Numbered from the stretch's first letter, positions 35,040-44,671 are shown. The stretch: 64,000 nucleotides of DNA from Ancylobacter novellus (GCA_003241695.1 QFPN01000008.1:261465-325464), one strand, 5' to 3'. Program-made: numbers and translations. Notes: generated by a model from the letters alone, not told the origin.

Positions 35040-36644
35040 ATGGTCAGCGCCAACCGGCTCGAGCTTCTGCAGATCGCCGAGGCCGTCGCCCGCGAGAAGG
35101 TCATCGACAAGGGCATCGTGCTCGAGGCGATGGAGGACGCGATCCAGAAGGCCGCGCGCTCGCGCTACGGCCAGGAGACGGAGATCCGCGCCGAGATCAA
35201 TCCGAAGTCCGGCGAGATCCGCCTGTCCCGGCTGATGCAGGTCGTGGACGCCGTCGACAACGACAACATCGAGATTTCGCTCGACGACGCGCGCCGCAAG
35301 AATCCCGCCGCGCAGGTCGGCGACTTCATCGCCGAGACGCTTCCGCCCTTCGACTTCGGCCGCATCGCCGCGCAGTCGGCCAAGCAGGTCATCGTCCAGA
35401 AGGTGCGCGACGCCGAGCGCGACCGCCAGTACCAGGAGTACAAGGACCGCATCGGCGACATCGTCAACGGACTGGTCAAGCGCGTCGAATACGGCAACGT
35501 CATCGTCGACCTCGGCCGCGGCGAGGCGATCGTGCGCCGCGACGAGCTGCTGCCGCGCGAGCTGTTCCGCGTCGGCGACCGCGTCCGCGCCTATGTGTAC
35601 GACGTCCGCCGCGAGCCGCGCGGCCCCCAGATCTTCCTGTCGCGCACCCATCCGCAGTTCATGGCGAAGCTGTTCGGCCAGGAAGTGCCGGAGATCTACG
35701 ACGGCGTCATCGAGATCAAGGCGGTGGCCCGCGACCCGGGCTCGCGCGCCAAGATCGCGGTGATCTCGCGCGACTCGTCCATCGACCCCGTCGGCGCCTG
35801 CGTCGGCATGCGCGGCTCGCGCGTGCAGGCCGTGGTGCAGGAGCTGCAGGGCGAGAAGATCGACATCATCCCGTGGTCCCAGGACGCCGCGACCTTCATC
35901 GTCAACGCGCTGCAGCCCGCGCAGGTCGTGAAGGTCGTGCTCGACGAGGACAGCGAGAAGATCGAGGTCGTGGTGCCCGACGACCAGCTCTCGCTCGCCA
36001 TCGGCCGCCGCGGCCAGAACGTCCGGCTCGCCTCGCAGCTCACCGGCTGGGACATCGACATCCTGACCGAGGCCGAGGAGAGCGAGCGGCGCCAGAAGGA
36101 ATTCGTCCTGCGTTCGCAGCTGTTCATGGACGCGCTCGACGTCGACGAGACGCTCGGCCAGCTGCTCGCCGCCGAAGGCTTCACGTCGGTCGAGGACCTC
36201 GCCTATGTCGAGATCGCCGAACTCGCCTCGATCGAGGGCTTCGACGAGGACATGGCGGCCGAGATTCAGAATCGCGCCGTCGACCACCTTGCCCGGATCG
36301 AGGCCGAGCACGACATGAAGCGCAAGGAACTTGGCGTCGAGGACGAGCTGAGGGACGTTCCGGGCGTCACTACCGCGATGCTCGTCGCCTTCGGCGAAAA
36401 CGACATCAAGTCGGTCGAGGACCTTGCGGGCTGCGCCACCGACGACCTCGTCGGCTGGATCGACCGCTCCGGTCCCGAGCCGCGCCGCGAGCCCGGCGCG
36501 CTGGACGGCTTCGAGATCTCCCGCGACGACGCCGAAGGGATGATCATGCAGGCCCGCCTCAAGGCCGGCTGGATCACCGAGGCCGATCTCGCCCCGCCCG
36601 CGCCGGAAGGCGGAGAGGCGGAAGCCGAAGCGGCTCAGGCGTGA
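35040..36644 (+). CDS. nusA: Transcription termination/antitermination factor NusA
   Basis: NusA binds RNA polymerase and nascent RNA in pausing, termination and antitermination. The 534 residues hold the N-terminal polymerase-binding domain, the S1 domain (DIVNGLVKRVEYGNVIVDLGRGEAIV), KH1 and KH2 (IDPVGACVGMRGSRVQAVVQEL, LSLAIGRRGQNVRLASQLTGWDIDI), and two C-terminal acidic repeats (LGQLLAAEGFTSVEDLAYVEIAELASIEGFDEDMA and a second GVTTAMLVAFGENDIKSVEDLA). It follows rimP by 7 bp. Confidence 0.97.
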   Translation: MVSANRLELLQIAEAVAREKVIDKGIVLEAMEDAIQKAARSRYGQETEIRAEINPKSGEIRLSRLMQVVDAVDNDNIEISLDDARRKNPAAQVGDFIAETLPPFDFGRIAAQSAKQVIVQKVRDAERDRQYQEYKDRIGDIVNGLVKRVEYGNVIVDLGRGEAIVRRDELLPRELFRVGDRVRAYVYDVRREPRGPQIFLSRTHPQFMAKLFGQEVPEIYDGVIEIKAVARDPGSRAKIAVISRDSSIDPVGACVGMRGSRVQAVVQELQGEKIDIIPWSQDAATFIVNALQPAQVVKVVLDEDSEKIEVVVPDDQLSLAIGRRGQNVRLASQLTGWDIDILTEAEESERRQKEFVLRSQLFMDALDVDETLGQLLAAEGFTSVEDLAYVEIAELASIEGFDEDMAAEIQNRAVDHLARIEAEHDMKRKELGVEDELRDVPGVTTAMLVAFGENDIKSVEDLAGCATDDLVGWIDRSGPEPRREPGALDGFEISRDDAEGMIMQARLKAGWITEADLAPPAPEGGEAEAEAAQA

Positions 36645-36665
36645 TGCGGAGCCGCGGGGTCGCCG

Positions 36666-37406
36666 ATGCCGGAGGATGCATTCACGGTCGATGACGGGCA
36701 GCCGGTTTCCGGCGAGCCCCGCGCGTTCCAACGCGACGACCGGCGCGCGCCCGAGCGGACCTGCGTCGCGACCCGCGAGGTCCGGCCGGTCGGCGAGCTC
36801 ATCCGGTTCGTCCGCGCGCCGGACGGGACGGTCGTGCCGGACCTGAAGCGCGAGCTTCCGGGGCGGGGCGTGTGGGTGACGGCCTCTCGCGAGGCCGTTC
36901 GCCTCGCGGTGAAGAAGAAAGCGTTTTCGCGCGGCTTCAAGGAGCCCGCGACCGTCGATCCCGGGATCGACGAGCAGGTGGCCGAGCTGATCGGGCGCTC
37001 CGCGCTCGGCCTGCTCGGCTTCGCCAACAAGGCGGGCCTCGTCGTGACGGGCTTCGCCAAGGTCGAGGCGGCGCTCTCGAAGGAGAACGTCGTCGCGCTG
37101 ATCGAGGCGAGCGACGCCGGCGAGGACGGCGTCCGCAAGCTCGGTCAGGTTTTGAGGCGGCTCGGCAAGTCTGAAGACACGCCGGCCGTGCGGCTGTTCC
37201 AGGGCCTTGAATTGGACTTGGCGTTGGGGCGGTCGAATGTGGTACATGCAGCGCTGCTCGCAGGCCCCGTCAGCGCCGCCTTTCTCGCGCGATGCGACGC
37301 ATATGCGCGCTATCTAGGCATGAACGATGGGCCCGGCCCGGCGAAGGACGCCCGGCCGACGGACGCAGGTTCGGGCGGGACGCCCGTAAGAACGGACAGG
37401 GCATGA
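36666..37406 (+). CDS. YlxR/RnpM-type RNA-binding protein with L7Ae-like C-terminus
   Basis: The 246-residue protein fuses two domains. The YlxR (DUF448) domain spans about residues 28-95 (RTCVATREVRPVGELIRFVRAPDG, RELPGRGVWVTASREAV) with the usual basic surface. The L7Ae/ribosomal-eL30-like domain covers roughly 110-210 (ALGLLGFANKAGLVVTGFAKVEAAL, VALIEASDAGEDG). The fusion is normal in alphaproteobacteria. The final ~30 residues are low-complexity. Its stop overlaps the infB start by 4 bp (ATGA). Confidence 0.88.
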   Translation: MPEDAFTVDDGQPVSGEPRAFQRDDRRAPERTCVATREVRPVGELIRFVRAPDGTVVPDLKRELPGRGVWVTASREAVRLAVKKKAFSRGFKEPATVDPGIDEQVAELIGRSALGLLGFANKAGLVVTGFAKVEAALSKENVVALIEASDAGEDGVRKLGQVLRRLGKSEDTPAVRLFQGLELDLALGRSNVVHAALLAGPVSAAFLARCDAYARYLGMNDGPGPAKDARPTDAGSGGTPVRTDRA

Positions 37407-40195
37407 CGGATCAGAAGACCACCGGCGACAAGACTTTGACGGCTTCCCCCAAGACGCTGACGCTGAAGGGACGCACGGAGTCCGGCGGACTGGTGAAGCA
37501 GAGCTTCAGCCACGGGCGCACCAACGCCGTGGTTGTCGAGAAGGTGAAGCGGCGCGTGCTCGGACCGGGCGAGAAGCCCGCCGGCCAGTCGCCCGCGCCC
37601 GTCGCCGCGCCTGCCCCCGCGCCGCAGCGGCCGGCTCCCACGGCGCGCGACTCCAAGCCGGCGGCCCCCGCGCCGCAGCGCTCGTCGGCGCCCGGCGTCG
37701 TGCTCCGCACGCTCACCAATGACGAGATGGGCGCACGCGCCCAGGCGCTCGCCGGCGCCAAGGCCCGCGAGGCCGACGACGAGCGCAAGCGCGCCGAGGC
37801 CGAGGCCCGCGCCCGCATTATCCGCGAGGCGAACGAGGAGCGCGAGCGTCTCGCCGCCGAGGCCCGCAAGCGCGAGGAAGACGCGCGTCGCGCCGCCGAC
37901 GAGGAGGCCCGCCGCCGCGCCGAAGCCGAGGCCGCAAGGCGCCTCGGAGAGGAAACCCAGGCCGCCCCGACCCCGACGCCGGCTCCAGCCGCGAGCCCCT
38001 CGCGCCCCGCGCAGTCTCAGGCGCCCGCCCGCCCTGCGCCGGCGCGCCCGACCGAAACCCAGGTCTTCCGTGCGGGCGACAACCGCCCGGCCCGGCCGTC
38101 CGACCGTCCGGGATCGACCGGTCCCCGTCCGCCCCGCCCCGCGGGCGCTCCGGGCACCGGCTTCGTGCGCCGTCCGCCGGCCGCGACCGAGACCGAGGAG
38201 CCGATGCGCGCCGTGCGTCGCCCGGGCGGCGGCGCCACCCGCCCCGCCACGCCGGCGAAGCCCGAGCAGCGCGCTCCGGCGCGCACGAGCGCCGGCGCCC
38301 CGAAGGAGCGCACGCGCCTCACCATCACGGCCGCCACCGGCGGCGCGGAGGAGCGCACCCGCTCGGTCGCCTCCTATCGCCGCCGCGTGCAGCGCATGAC
38401 CGGCAAAGGCCATCAGGAGCCCAAGGAGAAGCTGATCCGCGAGGTCGTCATCCCTGAGACGATCACCGTCCAGGAACTCGCGAACCGCATGTCGGAGCGC
38501 GCGGTCGACGTCGTGCGCCTGCTGATGAAGCAGGGCGTCATGAAGAAGATCAACGAGCTGATCGACGCCGACACCGCCCAGCTGATCGCCGAAGAGCTCG
38601 GCCACACGGTTCGCCGCGTGGCGGAGTCCGACGTCGAGGAAGGCCTGTTCGACGCCCCCGACGCCGAAGGCGCGCAGACCACGCGTCCGCCGGTCGTCAC
38701 CATCATGGGCCATGTCGACCACGGCAAGACGTCGCTGCTCGACGCCATCCGCCAGACCAAGGTGGTGAAGGGCGAGGCCGGCGGCATCACCCAGCACATC
38801 GGCGCCTATCAGGTGACCTCGCCGCTCGGCGGGCTGATCACCTTCATCGACACGCCGGGCCATGCGGCCTTCACGGCGATGCGCCAGCGCGGCGCGAAGT
38901 CGACCGACATCGTGGTGCTGGTGGTCGCGGCCGACGACGGCGTCATGCCGCAGACGGCTGAGGCCGTGAACCACGCCCGCGCGGCCGGCGTGCCGATCAT
39001 CGTGGCGATCAACAAGATCGACAAGGAAGACGCTAACCCGCAGCGCGTGCGCACGGACCTTCTCCAGTACGAGATCCAGGTCGAGTCGCTCGGCGGCGAG
39101 ACGCTCGAAGTCGAAGTCTCGGCCAAGACCGGCGACGGCCTCGACAAACTGCTCGAGGTCATCCAGCTGCAGGCCGAAATCCTGGACCTGAAGGCCAACG
39201 CCGACCGCACCGCGGAAGGCACCGTGATCGAGGCCAAGCTCGACCGCGGCCGCGGCCCGGTGGCGACCGTGCTCGTGCAGCGCGGCGCGCTCAAGCAGGG
39301 CGACATCGTGGTCGCGGGCTCCGAATGGGGCCGCGTCCGCATGCTGGTCGACGACAAGGGCGGCGCGGTTCCTGAAGCCCTGCCCTCCATGCCGGTCGAG
39401 ATCCTTGGCTTCAACGGCGCGCCGGAGGCGGGCGACCGCTTCGCGGTGGTCGAGAACGAGGCTCGCGCCCGCGAGATCGCCGACTACCGCCAGCGCCAGA
39501 AGCGCGAGCAGGCGGCGGCGCGCGCCACGGTGCGCGTCTCGGGCCTCGAAGAGATGATGTCGCAGATCAAGACGGCCGGCCGGAAGGAGCTTCCGCTGGT
39601 CATCAAGGGCGACGTCCAGGGCTCCGTCGAGGCGATCGTCCAGTCGCTCGAGAAAATCGGCAACGACGAGGTCGGCGTTCGCGTCCTGCTGTCGGGCGCC
39701 GGCGGCATCACCGAGAGCGACGTGATCCTGGCCGCGGCCTCCAAGGCGGCCGTGATCGGCTTCAACGTCCGCGCGCTGAAGGAGGCGCGTGACGCGGCCG
39801 ACCGCACCGGCACCGAGATCCGCTACTACAACATCATCTACGACCTCGTGGACGACATTAAGTCCACCATGTCCGGGATGCTGTCGCCGGAGCGGCGCGA
39901 GGAGTTCCTCGGCAACGCCAAGATCCTCGAGATCTTCTCGGTTTCGAAGGTCGGCAAGATCGCCGGCTGTCTCGTCACCGAAGGCGTCGTGCAGAAGGGC
40001 GCGGGCGTGCGCCTCATCCGCGACAACGTCGTCATCCACGAGGGCAAGCTCGCGACCCTCAAGCGCTTCAAGGACGACGCGCCGGAGATCCGGGCCGGCA
40101 CCGAGTGCGGCATGTCGTTCGAGAACTACCAGGACATGCGCGCCGGCGACGTCATCGAGTGCTACCGCGTCACGGAAGTGAAGCGGACGCTCTAA
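37403..40195 (+). CDS. infB: Translation initiation factor IF-2
   Basis: IF-2 is the GTPase that places initiator tRNA on the 30S subunit. The 930 residues include a long N-terminal region rich in Arg, Ala, Glu and Pro (coiled DDERKRAEAEARARIIREAN, then a Pro/Arg stretch), the IF2_N domain, and the G domain from about residue 435 (GHVDHGKTSLLDAIR, DTPGHAAFTAM, NKIDK). C-terminal domains end in SFENYQDMRAGDVIECYRV. ATG 37403 gives the family-like MTDQKTTGDKTL and overlaps the YlxR stop. Confidence 0.97.
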   Translation: MTDQKTTGDKTLTASPKTLTLKGRTESGGLVKQSFSHGRTNAVVVEKVKRRVLGPGEKPAGQSPAPVAAPAPAPQRPAPTARDSKPAAPAPQRSSAPGVVLRTLTNDEMGARAQALAGAKAREADDERKRAEAEARARIIREANEERERLAAEARKREEDARRAADEEARRRAEAEAARRLGEETQAAPTPTPAPAASPSRPAQSQAPARPAPARPTETQVFRAGDNRPARPSDRPGSTGPRPPRPAGAPGTGFVRRPPAATETEEPMRAVRRPGGGATRPATPAKPEQRAPARTSAGAPKERTRLTITAATGGAEERTRSVASYRRRVQRMTGKGHQEPKEKLIREVVIPETITVQELANRMSERAVDVVRLLMKQGVMKKINELIDADTAQLIAEELGHTVRRVAESDVEEGLFDAPDAEGAQTTRPPVVTIMGHVDHGKTSLLDAIRQTKVVKGEAGGITQHIGAYQVTSPLGGLITFIDTPGHAAFTAMRQRGAKSTDIVVLVVAADDGVMPQTAEAVNHARAAGVPIIVAINKIDKEDANPQRVRTDLLQYEIQVESLGGETLEVEVSAKTGDGLDKLLEVIQLQAEILDLKANADRTAEGTVIEAKLDRGRGPVATVLVQRGALKQGDIVVAGSEWGRVRMLVDDKGGAVPEALPSMPVEILGFNGAPEAGDRFAVVENEARAREIADYRQRQKREQAAARATVRVSGLEEMMSQIKTAGRKELPLVIKGDVQGSVEAIVQSLEKIGNDEVGVRVLLSGAGGITESDVILAAASKAAVIGFNVRALKEARDAADRTGTEIRYYNIIYDLVDDIKSTMSGMLSPERREEFLGNAKILEIFSVSKVGKIAGCLVTEGVVQKGAGVRLIRDNVVIHEGKLATLKRFKDDAPEIRAGTECGMSFENYQDMRAGDVIECYRVTEVKRTL

Positions 40196-40205
40196 CCGGC
40201 GCCCA

Positions 40206-40229
40206 GCGGTTCCGCTCGAGCGGAACCGC
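40206..40229. terminator. 24-nt perfect palindrome between infB and rbfA
   Basis: GCGGTTCCGCTC is followed directly by its exact reverse complement, giving a 10-bp hairpin stem with a TCGA loop. It is 10 bp after the infB stop, and no T-run follows. It may be an attenuator or RNA-processing site within the operon. The rest of the 192-bp gap holds no other structure I recognise. Confidence 0.45.
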
Positions 40230-40387
40230 GCCTCTGTTCGCCGCGTCGTCGTTCATGGATCCCGGCTCTTCGGCCGGGACGCCGGCGCAGCGTTTTTTAT
40301 CCACCGCTCGGTCCCGGTCCGATCCCGGTCCCGACGGCGCAGCTCCGGCCCGCGCCGCCAAGGCGAAGAAGGAAGAAAAACCAGCGC

Positions 40388-40765
40388 ATGCTTCGCGTGG
40401 GCGAACTCGTGCGCCATGCGCTCGCCGACGTGCTCCAGCGCGGCGAGGTGATGGACCCGGTCCTCGAGACCCATGTCATCACCGTTCCCGAGGTCCGCAT
40501 GACCCCGGACCTCAAGCTCGCGACGGCTTACGTCATGCCGCTCGGCGGCAAGGACAGCGACAAGGTGCTGAAGGCGCTGGAGGCCAACCGCAAGCAGCTC
40601 CGCATGATGGTGGTGAAGCGCCTCGAGCTGAAGTCAGCGCCGGACCTGCGCTTCCGCATCGACGACAGTTTCGATCGCGGCGCCCATATCGACGAGCTGC
40701 TGCGCTCGCCGGAAGTGGCGCGCGATCTCGAGAAGGACGCGGACGACGCGGAGGCCGAACGATGA
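40388..40765 (+). CDS. rbfA: Ribosome-binding factor A
   Basis: RbfA is a 30S maturation factor. The 125 residues show RVGELVRHALADVLQRG, VITVPEVRMTPDLKLATAYVMPLGG (KH-fold core), and LRFRIDDSFDRGAHIDELL. Family members usually have several more residues before LRVGE; here the open frame upstream encodes PPRRRRKKNQRM, similar to the usual SQRQ lead, but lacks a normal start codon. ATG 40388 preserves the whole domain and has AAGGAAG upstream. Confidence 0.93.
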   Translation: MLRVGELVRHALADVLQRGEVMDPVLETHVITVPEVRMTPDLKLATAYVMPLGGKDSDKVLKALEANRKQLRMMVVKRLELKSAPDLRFRIDDSFDRGAHIDELLRSPEVARDLEKDADDAEAER

Positions 40766-41691
40766 GCCGCCGTAAGAAAGGTCTCGACATCTCCGGCTGG
40801 CTGATCCTCGACAAGCCGGTCGGGGTCACGTCCACCCACGCGGTCTCGAAAGCGCGCTGGCTTTATCAGGCCAAGAAGGCGGGCCATGCCGGCACGCTCG
40901 ATCCGCTCGCGTCCGGCATCCTGCCGATCGCCTTCGGCGAGGCGACCAAGACCGTGCCCTTCGTGATGGACGGCGAGAAGGAATATCGCTTCGAGGTGCT
41001 GTGGGGCGTAGAGACGGATTCCGACGACGCCGAAGGCTCGCCCGTCGCGACCTCCGAGCGCCGGCCGACGCGCGAAGAGATCGAGGCCGCGCTGCCAGCC
41101 TTCCGCGGCTCGGTCACGCAGATCCCCCCCAAATTCTCGGCGCTGAAGATCGGCGGCGAGCGCGCCTACGATCTCGCGCGCGACGGCGAGGAGGTCGTGC
41201 TCGAGCCTCGCACCATCGAGGTGACCCGGCTCGAGCTCGTGGACATGCCGACCCCCGATCGCGCCGTGTTCGAATGCGAGTGCAGCAAGGGCACTTACGT
41301 CCGCGCCATCGCCCGCGACCTCGGTCGGGCGCTGGAGACGCGCGCGCACATCGTCGCGCTCCGCCGCACGGCGGTGGGCGCCTTCACCGAGGACGACGCG
41401 GTGTCGCTGGAGGAGCTTGAGCGCTTGCGGGCGGATCCGTCTGCGGATAAGGACATCGCCCAAGCTCTCCTTCCTGTCGAGACGGCGCTGGACGACATCC
41501 CGGCGCTCGCCGTCAACAGGGCGGAAGCCGCACGGCTGCTCAACGGCCAGCCGGTGCTCCTGCGCGGACGGGACGCCCCGATGCATCGGGGTCCGGTCTC
41601 CGTGACGACCGACGGCGCGTTGATCGCGCTCGGCGAGATCGATCGCGGCGAGCTTCATCCCCGACGCATCTTCCATCTCGATCGGCCCTGA
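40762..41691 (+). CDS. truB: tRNA pseudouridine(55) synthase
   Basis: TruB isomerises U55 in the tRNA T-loop. The 309 residues open with DISGWLILDKPVGVTSTHAV, then the catalytic aspartate block KAGHAGTLDPLASGILPIAFGEATKT, SVTQIPPKFSALKIGGERAYDLAR, and ECSKGTYVRAIARDLGRALE. Its ATG overlaps the rbfA stop by 4 bp (ATGA). Confidence 0.97.
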   Translation: MSRRKKGLDISGWLILDKPVGVTSTHAVSKARWLYQAKKAGHAGTLDPLASGILPIAFGEATKTVPFVMDGEKEYRFEVLWGVETDSDDAEGSPVATSERRPTREEIEAALPAFRGSVTQIPPKFSALKIGGERAYDLARDGEEVVLEPRTIEVTRLELVDMPTPDRAVFECECSKGTYVRAIARDLGRALETRAHIVALRRTAVGAFTEDDAVSLEELERLRADPSADKDIAQALLPVETALDDIPALAVNRAEAARLLNGQPVLLRGRDAPMHRGPVSVTTDGALIALGEIDRGELHPRRIFHLDRP

Positions 41692-41732
41692 GGGCCGTTC
41701 GGCCCTGCTATCCGATCGAACGAGAGAGACCG

Positions 41733-42002
41733 ATGTCGATCACCCCGGAACGCAAGAAAGAACTCGTCAGCCAGTACGCCGTCAAGGAAGGCGACACCGG
41801 CTCCCCCGAAGTGCAGGTCGCGATCCTGACCGAGCGCATCACCAATCTGACGCAGCACTTCAAGTCCCACGCGAAGGACAACCATTCGCGCCGCGGCCTG
41901 CTGAAGCTCGTCAGCCAGCGCCGGTCGCTGCTCGACTACGTGAAGCGTGACGACCAGGCGCGCTACCAGACCCTGATCGAGCGTCTCGGCATCCGCCGCT
42001 GA
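41733..42002 (+). CDS. rpsO: 30S ribosomal protein S15
   Basis: The 89-residue protein is the normal S15 length and sequence: MSITPERKKELVSQYAVKEGDTGSPEVQVA, THFKSH-like LTQHFKSHAKDNHSRRGLL, and the tail SLLDYVKRDDQARYQTLIERLGIRR. GAGAGA lies before the start. It follows truB and precedes pnp, as in many bacteria. Confidence 0.98.
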   Translation: MSITPERKKELVSQYAVKEGDTGSPEVQVAILTERITNLTQHFKSHAKDNHSRRGLLKLVSQRRSLLDYVKRDDQARYQTLIERLGIRR

Positions 42003-42022
42003 CGTTTCTCGAGGGCGCGTAA

Positions 42023-42148
42023 GCCCCCTCACCCGCCGCGGCTTCGCCGCGTCGACCTCTCCCCACCGGGGAGAGGTTTAAGGCGGCGCCCCTTTCTTCA
42101 CCTCTCCCCAGCGGGGAGAGGTCGGCCCAAAGGGCCGGGTGAGGGGGC
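42023..42148. repeat. Nested palindromic (REP-like) element between rpsO and pnp
   Basis: Outer arms GCCCCCTCACCC and GGGTGAGGGGGC (42023/42148) enclose two internal hairpins: ACCTCTCCCC-ACC-GGGGAGAGGT and ACCTCTCCCC-AGC-GGGGAGAGGT. The two inner stems are near-identical direct copies. Such CTCTCCCC palindromes are dispersed in genomes of this order. Here it falls in the rpsO-pnp gap (about 370 bases, otherwise empty), where RNA structure could affect processing by RNase III or PNPase. Confidence 0.7.
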
Positions 42149-42374
42149 CTCGACCGAATTATGAAGACGGACGTCGGCGCAATGGGGCGCCGCCGTCACT
42201 CCAGATGAAGGGACCCGGGACGCCATCGGGCCCGAACGTCATGGGGCAGGATCGCAGGACGCTTTCGAACCGAAACGGTTCGACCTTGAAAGCGCCCCGC
42301 CGTCTTGCCCGTGGCGTCAAGCGTAAAGCCCGACGGCCTCCTTCGGTCCCGATGACCGCAAGGACAAAAGACGC

Positions 42375-44582
42375 ATGTTTGAAATTCATCGCGAAACCAT
42401 CGAATGGGCCGGCCGCACGCTGACCTTCGAAACCGGCCGCATGGCCCGCCAAGCCGACGGCTCCGTGCTCGTCACCTATGGCGACACCACCGTGCTCGCG
42501 ACCGCCGTGTCGGCGAAGTCGCCCAAGGCCGGCGTCGACTTCTTCCCGCTCACCGTCAACTACACCGAGAAGTACTACGCGGCCGGCCGCATCCCGGGCG
42601 GCTACTTCAAGCGTGAGCGCGGCCCCACCGAAAAGGACACGCTGACCTCGCGCCTGATCGACCGGCCGATCCGTCCGCTGTTCGCCGACGGCTACAAGAA
42701 CGAGACCCAAGTCGTCGTCACCGTTCTCTCGTACGACCTCGAGAACGATCCCGACATTCTCGGCATGATCGGCGCGTCCGCCGCGCTGACGCTTTCGGGC
42801 GTGCCCTTCATGGGCCCGATCGGCGGCGCGCGCGTCGGCTACATCGACGGCGACTACGTGCTGAACCCGGTCGCCGATCGCATGTCGTCCTCCGACCTCG
42901 ACCTCGTCGTGGCCGGCACGCAGGACGCGGTGCTGATGGTCGAGTCGGAAGCTAAGGAGCTGTCCGAAGAGGTCATGCTCGGCGCCGTGATGTTCGGCCA
43001 TAAGGGCTTCCAGCCGGTGATCGAGGCGATCATTCGTCTCGCCGAGAAGGCCGCCAAGGAGCCGCGCGACCACACTCCGGCCGACACCTCGGAGCTCGAG
43101 GAGAAGCTGAAGGGGCTGGTCGAGGCCGACCTTCGCGCCGCCTACAAGATCAAGGCCAAGACCGAGCGCCAGAACGCCGTCTCCGCCGCCAAGAAGAAGG
43201 CCCAGGAAGCGCTTTCGGGCGAGGGCGTCGAGAACCCCGTCGATCCGATCAAGCTCGGCGGCGTGTTCAAGGAGCTCGAGGCCAAGATCGTCCGCTGGGG
43301 CATTCTGGACGACAAGATCCGCATCGACGGCCGCGACCTGACCACCGTCCGTCCGATCCTCGCGGAAGTCGGCGTGCTGCCCCGCACCCACGGCTCGGCG
43401 GTGTTCACCCGCGGCGAGACGCAGGCGCTGGTCGTCGCCACCCTCGGCACCGGCGAGGACGAGCAGTTCATCGACGCGCTCGGCGGCACCTACAAGGAGC
43501 GCTTCCTGCTCCATTACAACTTCCCGCCCTACTCCGTGGGCGAAACCGGCCGCATGGGCGCTCCGGGCCGTCGTGAAGTCGGCCACGGCAAGCTCGCCTG
43601 GCGCGCCGTTCACCCGATGCTGCCGAAGGCGGACGAGTTCCCCTACACGATCCGCATCGTGTCGGAGATCACCGAGTCCAACGGCTCCTCGTCGATGGCG
43701 TCGGTGTGCGGCGCCTCGCTCTCGGCCATGGACGCGGGCGTTCCGCTGAAGCGGCCGGTGGCGGGCATCGCCATGGGCCTGATCCTCGAAGGCGAGAAGT
43801 TCGCGGTCCTCTCCGACATCCTCGGCGACGAGGATCACCTCGGCGACATGGACTTCAAGGTCGCGGGCACCGAGGAAGGCGTCACCGCCCTCCAGATGGA
43901 CATCAAGATCGCCGGCATCACCGAGGAGATCATGAAGGTCGCCCTCGGCCAGGCGAAGGATGGGCGTCTGCACATCCTCGGCGAAATGGCGAACGCCATC
44001 ACGGCCGGCCGCGCGGAGCTCGGCGAATACGCGCCGCGCATCGAGGTCATCAAGATCCCGACCGACAAGATCCGCGAAGTGATCGGCACCGGTGGCAAGG
44101 TCATCCGCGAAATCGTGGAGAAGACGGGCGCCAAGGTGAACGTCGAGGACGACGGCACGGTCAAGGTCGCGTCCAGCGACGGCAAGGCCATCACGGCCGC
44201 GCTCAACTGGATCAAGTCGATCGCGTCCGATCCGGAAGTCGGCGTCGTCTATGACGGCACTGTCGTGAAGGTCGTCGAGTTTGGCGCCTTCGTGAACTTC
44301 TTCGGCGCCAAGGACGGCCTCGTGCACGTCTCCCAGATCTCCCAGGAGCGTGTCGCCAAGGTCTCGGACGTCCTCAAGGAGGGCGACAAGGTCAAGGTGA
44401 AGCTCATGGGCTTCGACGACCGCGGCAAGACCCGGCTCTCGATGAAGGTCGTCGACCAGCAGACCGGCGAGGATCTCGATCCGGCCGGCGAGCAGAACGA
44501 CCAGGGCGGCGGCGAAGGCGCCGGCCGTCGCGACCGCGGCGATCGCGGTCCCCGTCGGCGCCGCGAGGAAGCGGCGGAGTGA
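42375..44582 (+). CDS. pnp: Polyribonucleotide nucleotidyltransferase (PNPase)
   Basis: PNPase phosphorolytically degrades RNA from its 3' end. The 735 residues hold two RNase PH-like domains (TYGDTTVLATAVSAKSPKAGVDFFPLTVNY, KRERGPTEKDTLTSRLIDRPIRPLF; GSAVFTRGETQALVVATLG, YNFPPYSVGETGRMGAPGRREVGHG), an all-helical linker, KH (IREVIGTGGKVIREIVEKTG) and S1 (VVYDGTVVKVVEFGAFVNFFGAKDGLVHVSQI), then a short basic tail. A strong terminator lies after it. Confidence 0.98.
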   Translation: MFEIHRETIEWAGRTLTFETGRMARQADGSVLVTYGDTTVLATAVSAKSPKAGVDFFPLTVNYTEKYYAAGRIPGGYFKRERGPTEKDTLTSRLIDRPIRPLFADGYKNETQVVVTVLSYDLENDPDILGMIGASAALTLSGVPFMGPIGGARVGYIDGDYVLNPVADRMSSSDLDLVVAGTQDAVLMVESEAKELSEEVMLGAVMFGHKGFQPVIEAIIRLAEKAAKEPRDHTPADTSELEEKLKGLVEADLRAAYKIKAKTERQNAVSAAKKKAQEALSGEGVENPVDPIKLGGVFKELEAKIVRWGILDDKIRIDGRDLTTVRPILAEVGVLPRTHGSAVFTRGETQALVVATLGTGEDEQFIDALGGTYKERFLLHYNFPPYSVGETGRMGAPGRREVGHGKLAWRAVHPMLPKADEFPYTIRIVSEITESNGSSSMASVCGASLSAMDAGVPLKRPVAGIAMGLILEGEKFAVLSDILGDEDHLGDMDFKVAGTEEGVTALQMDIKIAGITEEIMKVALGQAKDGRLHILGEMANAITAGRAELGEYAPRIEVIKIPTDKIREVIGTGGKVIREIVEKTGAKVNVEDDGTVKVASSDGKAITAALNWIKSIASDPEVGVVYDGTVVKVVEFGAFVNFFGAKDGLVHVSQISQERVAKVSDVLKEGDKVKVKLMGFDDRGKTRLSMKVVDQQTGEDLDPAGEQNDQGGGEGAGRRDRGDRGPRRRREEAAE

Positions 44583-44640
44583 ATCTTTCGGGTAAACCCC
44601 GGTAAAATCGGGGTACATTCCGGTCAAAGTTGAACTCATG

Positions 44641-44671
44641 GAAGGCGGCCGAAAGGCCGCCTTCTTCGTTT
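44641..44671 (+). terminator. Intrinsic terminator after pnp
   Basis: GAAGGCGGCC and GGCCGCCTTC form a 10-bp perfect stem closed by a GAAA tetraloop, followed by TTCGTTT. It ends the rimP-pnp transcription unit. Confidence 0.8.

Noticed and set aside
34875..40039. Long minus-strand frames under nusA and infB
   Set aside because: Both overlap conserved essential genes; composition is that of GC-rich shadows.
44590..44625. GGTAAA/GGTACA-rich stretch after pnp as regulatory RNA
   Set aside because: Only a 5-bp stem forms, and the real terminator lies just downstream.
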